From Porodaedalea pini (lineage: Eukaryota > Basidiomycota > Agaricomycetes > Hymenochaetales > Hymenochaetaceae), in the NCBI GenBank assembly GCA_002794775.1, contig NBAY01000003.1, positions 372,001-436,000 of the forward strand: a stretch of 64,000 nt of DNA. The letters are read 5' to 3'. The notes under the pieces were generated by a model, which did not search any database, was not told where the DNA came from, and saw only the letters and a program-made list of their open reading frames with translations. The stretch's first letter is position 1. Every line of letters begins with the position of its first letter. The translations under genes were made by a program, and so were the position numbers. Positions 22,270 through 32,461 of this stretch are shown one piece after another.

Positions 22270-24444
22270 ATGCCTGATTTGCTGGCGACAGACGGCCTCA
22301 CAATTGCCCTCGGCCTTGTTGCTGCGGGCGCGTTCCTACTTCACTCGTTCTTCACACCACAGTCGCTCGTGCATCCTATCCTGCTTGGACGCCAGAGCGA
22401 CGTGGAGCGCGTGAGGCAGGCGGGCGAGAGCGCCGTGTACAGAAATTATGGTACCGGTCTCATGAGCAGGGCAAGTCATTGTTATAACGTTGACTTCAGA
22501 GTCCGGAACTTGATGGAGACTATAGCTACCGGCAAGGCCTGCAGGAGTGTCGTGTCACTGTTGGACTTTATCAAACCCGACTTTACTGCAAGCCGGTCGC
22601 TATGGTCCACAAACGTATGTCGACTTTACCCTCTAGTCTTCCAGTAAACGAATGTAATCAAATATATGTTCTTCAGATTACAAACGTGAAACTTAGTTCG
22701 CGCATTGCTTCCCTGGGCACTGGTCTAGTGCGCGTTGTCGGGCTTCAGCCCAAGGAGTCGAATGTTCTGCTACTCTTGAACGACGACATCGGTTTGTTCC
22801 TGTTATTCAAGGTCAAATGTCTCTCCTCATAAGGCGACATTTCCACAGACTTCCTCGTTGCGGACCTCGCACTCGCGTCCCAGTCCATTCCCTCACTCAC
22901 AATTTCTTCGCTGACTCTTCTCTCGGCCGTCCTTGATGCACAACCGCCGAGCGCGATCATTTTGCATGTACACTTCCTGAGTCATCTCCTCGAGCAAATA
23001 GCCGAGAATAGCGAGTATGCGCATCACACGCTTATTCTGGTCGGCGAAGGCGATCTTCCGGACTTCGTAGAGAAGCTTCAAGTGAAGATTGTATGGCTGG
23101 CAGATTTGGAGAGGAAAGGCGCGAAGGGAGAAGTTGTTCAAGCTCCGCCAATCCGTACGTTCGCGGCTTTTCCTGTTCAGTGACCTGCATTGAAACTGTT
23201 TGCAGATCCTGAGGACGTCTTCTCAGTGTCATTTTATCCGGGACCTAGCAATGAGTTGAAGGCGACTCAACTAACCCACCAGGTAATTTTGCTTTCCATT
23301 ATATTTTTTGCAGAGAGTTCACTGATTGCTATCATAGAATCTAACCGCTGGTGTCGCAGCTACTCGTGCATTATTCCCCCTTAGCGGAGCGATTTCGGCG
23401 TCAGATTCTATAGTCTCTTCTAACTCGCTTTCGACGCCGTTCGGGCGTGCTATCGCTTACACAGCGTTGTATGAGAACGCTCACTTCAGTACGATTGACA
23501 CAAAGACTGTGTTCTCCAGAGATGGCAGTACGTACCACAAACCATCGTGAGACAGTTACCTTACATAAGTTTTCTAATGCCAGCGTCCACCGAGGAGGTT
23601 GAAGCTCTGAAGCAACTCAATACAATGGTTCCCGCGCCTACAATTATCTTCTTGTGCGTTAAAGGAGTCATTGGACGTATTGTTACTGAACCATTTCCAT
23701 TACTAGAACACTCCCTCAGCTGAACACCATCGTTTCATCCATCATGACGATTGCAGAGAAACCTCTGTTCTTTCCAGTTGCATGGCGCCACAAGCTGTAT
23801 CATCTCCGGCAAGGCTTTCTAAGCAAAGAGAGCTTGTGGGATAAGTCCTTCTTCAGCGGCCCGCGTAAAGCTGTTATGAGGAGCATGGCCGATAGCTTAC
23901 GGGCCGTGGTCGTCAGTGGCGGTATGTCATTGGACTTGACTTCTGTCCGTCATTTGTTTATTAACTGTAATACGAAAGACATCGTCGAAGCGAAGACTCT
24001 CACACCTGCTCGTCTCGCACTTTCTGTGCCTATCGTGAACGCTCATCAGCACCCGCTCGTCGCTGGTCCGGTGTTCTTCTCCCACCCTCTCGACTTCCAG
24101 GAGTTCCCGGCGAAGTCAGCAACGGCAAATCCGGAGTTTGCGGGCATCGCGCATGTCGGTCCGCCGTCGATCAACATCGAGGCGAAGCTTGCGGGCGTAG
24201 AGGATGCAGCGGTGGAGAGCGGAGCGGACCCTGTCGGCGAGGTAAGTTACACTCTTTCTTGTCTATCTGTATCGACATAGTAACGTTGTGAGTTCAGGTC
24301 GTTGTTCGTGGGCCGTCCGTTACTCTCCCTGTTGAGGAGGACAAAGAAATTACTCCTCATAGCTGGGTGCACCTTGGAGAGAAGGGACTGGCACAGGCGA
24401 ACGGGTCCTTCAAGGTCATCCCTGCGCGCAAATATCGCATTTAA
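22270..24444 (+). CDS. Membrane-anchored acyl-CoA-synthetase-like protein, probable pseudoenzyme
   Basis: The N-terminus MPDLLATDGLTIALGLVAAG followed by AFLLHSFF is a membrane anchor, and LVHPILLGRQSDVERVRQAG resembles the start of fungal long-chain acyl-CoA synthetases. Several exons encode an ANL (AMP-binding) fold with degenerate signatures. The P-loop region at 23232-23282 reads FYPGPSNELKATQLTHQN where active enzymes have YTSGTTGxPKGVxLTHxN. The A7-like motif is WVHLGEKG instead of a TGD core. The protein stops at FKVIPARKYRI, about the hinge, so the C-terminal lid domain that supplies a catalytic lysine is absent. Intermediate landmarks are TAGVAATRALFPLSGA, VAWRHKLYHLRQGF and AHVGPPSINIEAKLAGVED. 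It may be a scaffold or lipid-binding relative rather than a ligase. The family call is moderate and exons were not all pinned. Confidence 0.6.
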
Positions 24445-24912
24445 TTGAATGTTTAGAATGGATCGGACATGTCTCAATCGAAGTCGAAATGTTCGTGCTT
24501 GTAGTATGCTTTCTTGGAAATTGGATATACAGAGTGATGTTTACGCTGCTTAATTAGTGCAGTATATTTTAAGTTTGGTGGCCTTTTAGTCTGAACCCAC
24601 TCAATTAGCACGCACAATCGCAAGCACATGTAAGTACACAGGATTCAGGAGACAGAGTTGACAATATTAATTGGTTTCAAGTTGATTCCGTTCGTAGGAT
24701 CACGTGTGACGCGTTGGCCACAAATGGACGCGTCAAGTGGTTGTTTCTTGGTGAGCGGAGTTCGAAATGAATGTTGCACCGCCACAGACTGAAGGACATG
24801 GTATATAAAGAACGATCCGCGCGTAATCCAAGCACCCAAAGCCCCGCCTCTGACCCACTAAGTCTTAGCTCCCGCACTCAACACTCTCTATCCAAACCAG
24901 CTCTCAGCTTAA
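24445..24912 (+). promoter_or_regulatory. Promoter of linker histone H1 copy B
   Basis: The 468-nt region holds a good TATA box (TATATAAAG, 24802-24810) about 105 nt before the ATG. Two ACGCGT boxes lie 19 bp apart at 24709-24714 and 24728-24733. The pair resembles G1/S-regulated promoters of yeasts, fitting S-phase expression of a histone. Function is inferred. Confidence 0.5.
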
Positions 24913-25941
24913 ATGTCTTCCACTGAAGTCGTTGCCCCTGCCCCTGCTCCGGCTCCTGCCCCTGTCTCGCCTGCCTCCAAGGGCAAGGCCGCTGTAAAGG
25001 ACAAAAAGGTCACCAGGAAGGCATCCACTTCCAAGTCTGCCTCCACCAAGGCGTCTGCCAAGAAGGCTGCCCCGGTGAAGGCCACTAATGCCTCGCACCC
25101 CGCATGGAAGGATATTATCAAGGTGCGTTGGGTTTCGTTGTGGCTTACTGCATACAGTCTGCTCAACAGTTTGTTATCAGGAATGCATCTCGGAGAACAC
25201 GGCTGATGCACGTTCCGGTGTCTCACGCTCCACTATCAAGAAGGTGAGCACGCCTTGATCCCTTTCCTTATTCTAGCACTTTCTAAGCATGTCTTTCCAG
25301 TTCGCCGAGAATAAGTACAAGATCGACGTCGCCGGTCTTAACCTCTCCATGCTAAACCGTGCTATCGCTCACGGTGCTGAGAAGGGTGACTTCGTGCTCC
25401 CGAAGGGTCCATCTGGCAAAGTCAAGCTTGCTCCTAAGACCAAGACCGCTGTCTCTGCGAAAGAGGTATGTTCATCACAGTTCGGAATCTGAATTAGTAC
25501 TTACCTTGTCCCTTCGATTAGAATACCAAGCCGGCTAGCCCGAAGCCTAAGGCGAAATCTAAGGCTGTCGCTTCTAAGCCTGCTGCGAAGAAGGCGACCA
25601 CGACCAAGGCTGCTCCTGCAAAGAAGGCAGTGTCGGCAAAGAGCACCAAGAAGGCCGCTCCGGCGAAGAAGACTGCTACGCTGAAATCCGCGACAGCCAA
25701 GAAGCCGAAGGCGGCAGCGGCGTCAACAAAGAAGACCTCGAGTAGGAAGATCGATACGAAGAAGGTGCGTAATGTTGTGTGAAGGCCCTTCCTATATCAA
25801 CTAACAATCGCCTTCTAGACTGCTGCGAAGGCTGCTGCGTCGAAGCCCAAGGCAGCAAAGGCTGTGCCAAAGTCTGCTGCAAAGCCCGCCTCCAAGCCAT
25901 CGTCGAGAGCTAAGCCAGCATCTAAGAAGGCAAAGGCATGA
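24913..25941 (+). CDS. Linker histone H1 (copy B)
   Basis: A second H1 gene lies on the opposite strand to copy A. The N-tail is longer and starts MSSTEVVAPAPAPAPAPVSP, an Ala-Pro run followed by Lys/Ser/Ala repeats. The globular domain is HPAWKDIIK, then ECISENTADARSGVSRSTIKK, FAENKYKIDVAGLNLSMLNR, and FVLPKGPSGKVKLAPK. The C-tail is Lys/Ala-rich (AAKKATTTKAAPAKKA and similar) and ends KPASKKAKA with the TGA at 25939-25941. Introns follow DIIK, TIKK and SAKE, with another in the tail near 25766-25818. The first two coincide with copy A. No pseudogene features are seen, so both copies look functional. Confidence 0.93.
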
Positions 25942-26196
25942 TCTCGTCTCGTCCTATCCTTTATACTCTTCTTTCTATTGAGTGCCTATGCGTTACGGAT
26001 CGCTACGAACTGGCGTTGTGGTCGCGGCTCATCTCGGGTTTACATTGTAATTCTTGTTGTCTGTATATCTATGTAACCTTATTAGCCTCCTTACCTTATC
26101 CGTCCTTCAATCCAGAATTTTCATACTCGAACGAGCTGGAGCCAGAAGTGAACGGTTGCAGATATTCTGATGCACGCGTTTTGGGAATAGATAATA

Positions 26197-27393
26197 TCAT
26201 GACACTATGCAAGCTACGCTCCCGAGTTGCCTCCGGATATCTTGGTAGTCGACGTCGTGAGCTAGAGCCACGCATGAGTCGAAATTCAGCAAGGATGTTT
26301 AAAGTTAACTCACAATCCTCTACTTCACCCCATTTTTCTATTTGACTGTTCACTTCGACATGTGCTGCCTGGGCTGCCTGCTCGACGTCTATCCGTCCGT
26401 GAATGAGCGCAAGAGCGATGAGAAATGACTTTGTGGTGTACGTTGCACGTTCCATTGCTATGGCGTCATCCATTGGCGAGCATTCTTACTGATAAAATAC
26501 AAGGATACTTGGCCTACCAGCTAATTGCCATTCATCGAACGTCTTTAAGACTTCGCTGAGACGGGCCTTCGTTTTTAGAGGCTGGTCTGAGCCGAGAAGA
26601 GACTCATGCACGTGGACCTCGACGTCGAATTCATCTCGGATCCAGGACAACAGTGGATTCCAATGAGCATCTTGCAGCATGACAAGCACTTCTGGACTGT
26701 CCCCGTGAAAACTATATAGACATGAATAGATCGGTAATGTCCGCAACAGATGAGCGGTGAATAGCAAACAGACCAAATTGTGTCCGTCTCGAAATATTTC
26801 AACAGTGCAGAAGAAACTTCATCTCGTGTCTGCTTTTCCCGGAGAGCATCGATAGCACGGCTAGCTAAACTAGTCTGTGCAGCCTTCAGTACCAAACGCG
26901 CAAGGGCGAAGGCGCTTGTGGCCAACGTACCAATGGAAGTGCATGCGCCTTAAGTACTTTTTCTTGGTTCTCCCACTCGTTGGCAATCAGAGCCGCTACA
27001 AGGCGCTTTTCATGAGGTACTATGAGTGTGTTTCCCGAGGGTGTCTTCAGCGCACGACGGTCAAGCGTAATTGCAATGCCATCTTTTACCGCATTAGAAT
27101 TTCCGAAATCAGCAGCAGCACCAGAGAGATACAAGCACACATACCAGACCTCGTATCAATGCCCACGCTTTTCCAAAACCTCTTCAGCGTCGCTTCTGCA
27201 CCTGTGCACGCGCCATAAGGCAGGTCAACGAATTGTATTGTGAAGAACAAAAAGTTGGCGCACGATTTGTCGCCGTGACCGGAGTGCCATCTGCAGTCGT
27301 TGCGAAGGTCCGGCGAACAGGTCCGGACACTGAAGAAAGCCGATAGGTCGGAAATTGAGCCCGCCAACGCGAAAAGGATGCTCTACTCGACAT
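26197..27393 (-). CDS. ATP12: Atp12-like chaperone for the F1-ATPase alpha subunit
   Basis: Atp12 binds the F1 alpha subunit in the mitochondrial matrix before hexamer assembly. The start MSSRASFSRWRAQFPTYRL is a presequence-like Arg/Ser-rich stretch. The mature part joins as RAEATLKRFWKSVGIDTRSD, ITLDRRALKTPSGNTLIVP, LVAALIANEWENQEKVLKAH, PLTSLATSA, ALLKYFETDTIW, VMLQDAHWNPLLSWIRDEF and WGEVEDSHDVDYQDIRRQLG, the family signature. It ends VACIVS, with the stop at 26197-26199. Several introns of 50-75 nt are used; the last one joins EED to SHDVDY. The gene is head-to-head with MSH3 across 111 nt. Confidence 0.88.
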
Positions 27394-27504
27394 GCTTGCT
27401 GTAGAAATCGAAAGTAGAGTCTAGCGAATCTGAAGTCGTGCAAGGTTACGCGCACGTGATGAGTCCGCTCGACGCTCACCAACTTCGATTGAGAAAGGAC
27501 TGTC
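27394..27504. promoter_or_regulatory. ATP12/MSH3 bidirectional promoter
   Basis: Only 111 nt separate the two ATGs, so both genes must share control sequence. It contains the E-box CACGTG at 27453-27458, directly preceded by ACGCG. No TATA box is visible. Confidence 0.45.
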
Positions 27505-30500
27505 ATGGTCTCACCATCGAAATCCACATCCCGCCTCTCTTCTTCAAGAGATGCGGCGTCAGGATCGCCTAAAGGACAAGCAACAATTTCCTCCTACTTT
27601 CTCCCGTCCGCTGGAGCTCCTTCTAAGCACTTCGCGACACAGACAGGCCCGGCAAAGCGTATCGCTACTGCTGCATTCGTGGACTTGACCTCAGATGACC
27701 CAGAGGACGAACGGCTAGCAGCAAAGAAGCGGAAAGTAAATAGCCAGCTGCACGTCTTGGACGAGGCAGAAACCGAGTTCGTACCCGATCCATCTAATCC
27801 ACTGCACGATGAGCTCGGTCCGTCGCCTTGGAAGAATGGCGACACTCTACCACCGAAACCTCCGAGAACTCCAAAAAAATCAATAACTGCTTTTGGCTTT
27901 AATCAAGCCTCTGACGCTCTTGATACTCCGGAGACGCCTGAGGAGAAACGTGCTAAGAAGGCACGAAGGGAGGCTTTCAAGCGCAAGTTAATCGCCGACA
28001 ACAGTATGTTCGGTAAACGACCTGAGGTGGTGCCGTCCGCAAAACGCGTCGAAGCCGCAAATGAAGAAGTAATGGACATAGATGATCTCGCAAACATCAG
28101 AGAGCGAAATGGTGATGAAAGCGAGTTGGAAGGCAGTGACCACGAGATATGTGCTCTTCCGGCTTCCATCACCTCGAAAGCATTTCCATCAAGCAAAGGC
28201 AAAGAGAAGGAAAAGATTCAGAAGAAACTGCCTGCTAAGCGATCGAAGAAGGACGTAGAAGAAATCGGTCCTTCTGGGCAGACCTATACTCCTTTAGAGA
28301 AGCAAGTGAGTCGCAATAGCAATTCACACTGGATTCAACTCGATTCAAGTATGTGGAATTAAACGGCCTTTCATTCCTCTTAGGTGATAGCTCTGAAAAA
28401 GAAATATCCTGATGCCATTCTCATGGTCGAGGTGGGATATAAATACAGGTTTTTTGGAGAAGATGCACGGGTACGAACAAAAATGTGTATCCTGAAGCGT
28501 GAGGTTTAAACTGAAGGGCTCGGACTAGATTGCAAGTGAACTGCTCAACATAGCTCACTTTCCCGATAGGAATTTTCTGACAGCAAGTGTCCCAGATCAT
28601 AGACGTGATATTCATCTCCGAAGGTATGTCGCGACCCGAGATGAAGGCTGAATGGTGCACTCACCTTGTTTATGCACAGACTCCTTTCACACGGGTACAA
28701 GGTACATCCTCTTATTGCTTTTTGCCTCATCCTCAATTGAATGTAACCACGCAGGTCGGCATCATAGGACAGATAGAAACAGCAGCCTTGAAAAAAGTTT
28801 CCGATAACCGAAATAAACCCTTTGAAAGAGCGCTCACGAACATGTACACTGCCGCAACGTACGCACAGACATATTGCCTACTTCGTCTATGTTAAGATTA
28901 TTGTTTTCAGCTATGTTGACGAGATCGATGCAGATGACAATGACTCACGTATAGCTCCTCCAGTCTTCATGTGCATCTGTGAGGGTATGCTTGGGGGTAT
29001 GGGAGCTGATGAAAGAGTGTCTGTCAGCGTGGTAGCCATTACTCCTAGTACTGGAGATGTTCTTTGGGATGACTTTGAGGATGGTTTCATGAGGAACGAA
29101 TTGGAGGTGAGCAAGGTCGAATATGCATCATGCTCATCGACTCATTAGTCTTTCCGTAAATATCAGACCAGAATGGCTCATATTAAGCCCTCGGAAATAC
29201 TATTGTCGAGAGACAAGCTGAGCAAAGTGACTGAGAAGATTCTGCACCATCATTCAAAGTATGTAGCTACCATTCGCTACTCCTTTCCTAATGTGATATT
29301 CATTCCTTATCCTCAACCTACAGAGAAGCATCTTCAAGAACGTTGGCTCGTGATCGAGTCCGTTTAGAGCGATACAGGGATGAGCTTAACTATACAGAAG
29401 CATTCCAGCGGCTGCAGATGTTTTATACTCAGAAGAGTAATCGCAGAGCATCCGAGAATTTCAGGTCTGGAAAGTTGCTGGCTGCTATATCCGATCTTCC
29501 TCGAAGAGTTGTTATAGCTCTTGCGCACAGTCTGAATTACTTGAACTCTTTTGACTTGGGCGACGTCTTGACGCAGACACAGTTTTTCTCGAAGTTCACC
29601 GAGCGACAGCACATGCTTTTGAATGCCAATACATTGTCAAACTTGTATGTGTATCTAACTAGCTTCACTGCCGATAACTGACTTTATTAATCGCACACAG
29701 GGAAATCTATCGTAATCAGACCGATTTTACAACGAGAGGTTCACTCATGTGGGTGCTGGACAGAACGAAGACCACATTCGGCGCACGTTTGCTTCGTTCA
29801 TGGATAGGACGACCCCTTATAGACGTCAGGCGAGTACTTAACCAGGTTGCGTTTTTTCTTCCGTGCTTAGGCCTGGCTCCGTGTCTCCAGTGCACTCCAG
29901 GCAAGAGTTGATGCCGTAGAAGCTATCATTTCTGCTGAGACGTCCAACACCAGAGAGCGATTGCTACGGCTGCGCGAACTTCTTAAGGAGGTTGGAAAAG
30001 TTGATCTAGCGAAGGGGCTGAGCCGCATTCAGTACTTTAAGGTTGGTTTATCAAACAAATCTCGATGTAAACTTCATGACAAGCGATGATCTCTAGTGCA
30101 CGCCGAAAGAACTCGCGAAGCTCCTTCGAGCGTTCGGCAAGGTCGCCGACGCTTTTGATCCCTTTGACAGTAGTGAAGCTGTCGGTTTCTCAACTCCTGT
30201 CCTAAACGACATTATCTTCACTCTTCCCAGAGTCCGGGCCTCTGTGAAGAAAATTGGGTCACGCATAAATCTAAAAAAGGCAGAGGAAGATAGGAGAGTG
30301 AGTATTCGTCGTGCTCTATTGTTTACTTATAGTAAAGCATTTGTAGGATGAGTTGTGGACTGACCCGGACAAATATCCCGAAGTCGATGACATGAAATTG
30401 GCAAGCACATGCTCAGATCAAAAGCTGTCATAATCCTCTAATAATTTTGGCTATTAGGCTATAATGGCGGTCGAGTCAGAACTTACCGACCATCTTAAAA

Positions 30501-32128
30501 CAAGTGCGTGCGCGACCTGTATATTTATTGGAGTTATGTCGATTAAATAAATTTACAGTACGCAAAATTATAAAGAAACCAGCCGCACAATATATGTCGG
30601 TGAACTTAGACGAGGTAAACTGTCTTCTTTGTCTTTCTGAAGGCAAGCTTATAGAATTCGAACAGTATCTCGTCGAAGTGAAGAAAAATGAAAAGCGAGA
30701 TATTCCCGTAACTTGGGAAGTTGTGTCAAGGTAACTTCACTGATGAAAATCCCGTGAAGTGATCAATCTGATACTGTATTTTCTTAACAATGCAGCACAA
30801 AGTCTGCACGCCGTTACCGCACTCCAGAAGTCAAGAAGAAGTTGCAAGAGCGTGCACAATTCCAGGAAAAGCTCGAGGCCGAGGCCAACAAGGCCTACTT
30901 AGCGTTTCTGTCAGAGGTAATGGATGAGCATTACGTTGTTCTACGTAACGCCGTGAACAGCCTGGCCATCGCGGACTGCCTTTTCAGCTTGGCAGAGGTA
31001 GCTTCACAAGGTGACTATGTCAAGCCGACCTTCGTCGATGGCGAGAGGGACGTTCTTGAGATAGTGGGAGGTCGACACCCGATGATAGAGCTTTTAAGAA
31101 GTGACCCTTTCGTACCTAATACTCTCTGCATCGGCGGATCAGACACGAAGACGAAAGTAATAACAGGACCGAATATGGGAGGGAAAAGTTCTGCTGTACG
31201 TCTGCCTTGAATTTAGAAAAAGATGTGTCGCTAAGAGGTTCGCGGCTGATAGACTAGAATGATCGCACTTATAGCCCTTATGGCCCAGATCGGGACATAT
31301 GTGCCGGCTGTCTCCGTAAGGTTGAGTCCATTAGATGCAATCTTGACGCGCATGGGAGGTCTGTCTTTTCGGTATTTTATGTTACAAATCAGCACTCACT
31401 CATGCCCTTTCAGCTTCTGACGACCTCGCGAGAGGTCGTTCGACATTCATGGTGGAGATGTCTGAAACTAGCGACATTTTGCACAGTGCAACGAAGAAGA
31501 GTCTTGTCATTCTCGATGAACTCGGCAGGGGTAGTTCTACATTTGACGGAGTGGGTTGTCTTACTATTTTCATCTATCTATGCAATATCTCATGTTAACG
31601 ATCGGTTGTCTCAGATGGCCATTGCCGGAGCCACCTTGGAACACTTGACAGAGGAAATTGGCTGCAAGACTCTTTTCATTACCCATTATCCGGTCATTGC
31701 TTCGGCGTCCGAGCACAAATACCCGGACAAAGTTACCAATCTCCACATGGGCTTCACCGAGGAAACATCTATCACAGGAAAACGAACCATCACATTCCTT
31801 TATCGATTGACGAAAGGGATTTCGTCTGGTTCTTATGGGATCGAGTGTGCGCGACTTGCTGGAATATCAGAGAATCTCCTCGAGAGGGCGGAAGAACAGG
31901 CGGAAATAATGCAGACGACTGTCCAAAACCGAGGTCAGATAATTCGGTATGCAGAGGATTCGGCTTTGCTTTCTACATTCACTCTGTACAAACTATCTAA
32001 CGCACTACTTCTTCAGTACGCGGAAGGCAATCAATGTTTTACATAAATTGCAATCCTGCGAAAAAAGCCAAAGAAATAGGTGTGTCGAGGACCTTCGAAT
32101 AGTAATGAGCACACTCTCTCCTGGATAA
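27505..32128 (+). CDS. MSH3: DNA mismatch repair protein Msh3 (MutS-beta subunit)
   Basis: Msh3 pairs with Msh2 to recognise insertion/deletion loops. The disordered N-terminus contains a PIP box, QATISSYF, at residues 25-32. MutS domain I starts at the family hallmark YTPLEKQV, then [40 protein letters not shown], the Msh3 type with KY at the position where Msh6 has its mismatch-reading Phe-x-Glu. The connector, lever and clamp are spread over many short exons (28590-31030). The ATPase has [11 protein letters not shown] (Walker A, about 31160-31195), then [27 protein letters not shown] (Walker B), LFITHYP and [13 protein letters not shown] favour a last intron at about 31949-32018, giving a stop at 32126-32128; read-through would stop at 32046. 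The ATG at 27505 lies 111 nt from ATP12. Confidence 0.9.
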
Positions 32129-32461
32129 TGCATGGATAAGGCATAGGGTGGATAGTCACGAGCGGGAACGAACCCCGACGTTTTTTAATTTATTAAATGG
32201 ATTTTGCGCAACCTACAACTATAGAATGTCCATAGCACACATCGCAATGTATATAATACTTCCGGCACTTCACAATTACTGTATATCTTTCGCGATAATT
32301 TCATCTTCCTAAAAGTCAAGCTTCATTTCATCGGAGTTTGATGTCTACTGATCGTCACGAAACAACACTTCTGGGAAGTTGAATGATTCGACCTCAAAGC
32401 TAGCTCAAGCTCAGAGATCAATATCGAGAATACTACAAGGAAGAATTTCACCGGTAAACAA
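32129..32461. other. Intergenic region between convergent MSH3 and POL5
   Basis: These 333 AT-rich nt lie between two 3' ends. They presumably hold both 3' UTRs. No gene or repeat is seen. Confidence 0.5.

Noticed and set aside
15728..24733. Genome-arm enrichment of ACGCGT boxes
   Set aside because: Counting by eye gives roughly the number expected by chance over the gene-rich arm. Only the promoter pair at 24709-24733 and the RFC2/CAF-1 site were kept as observations.
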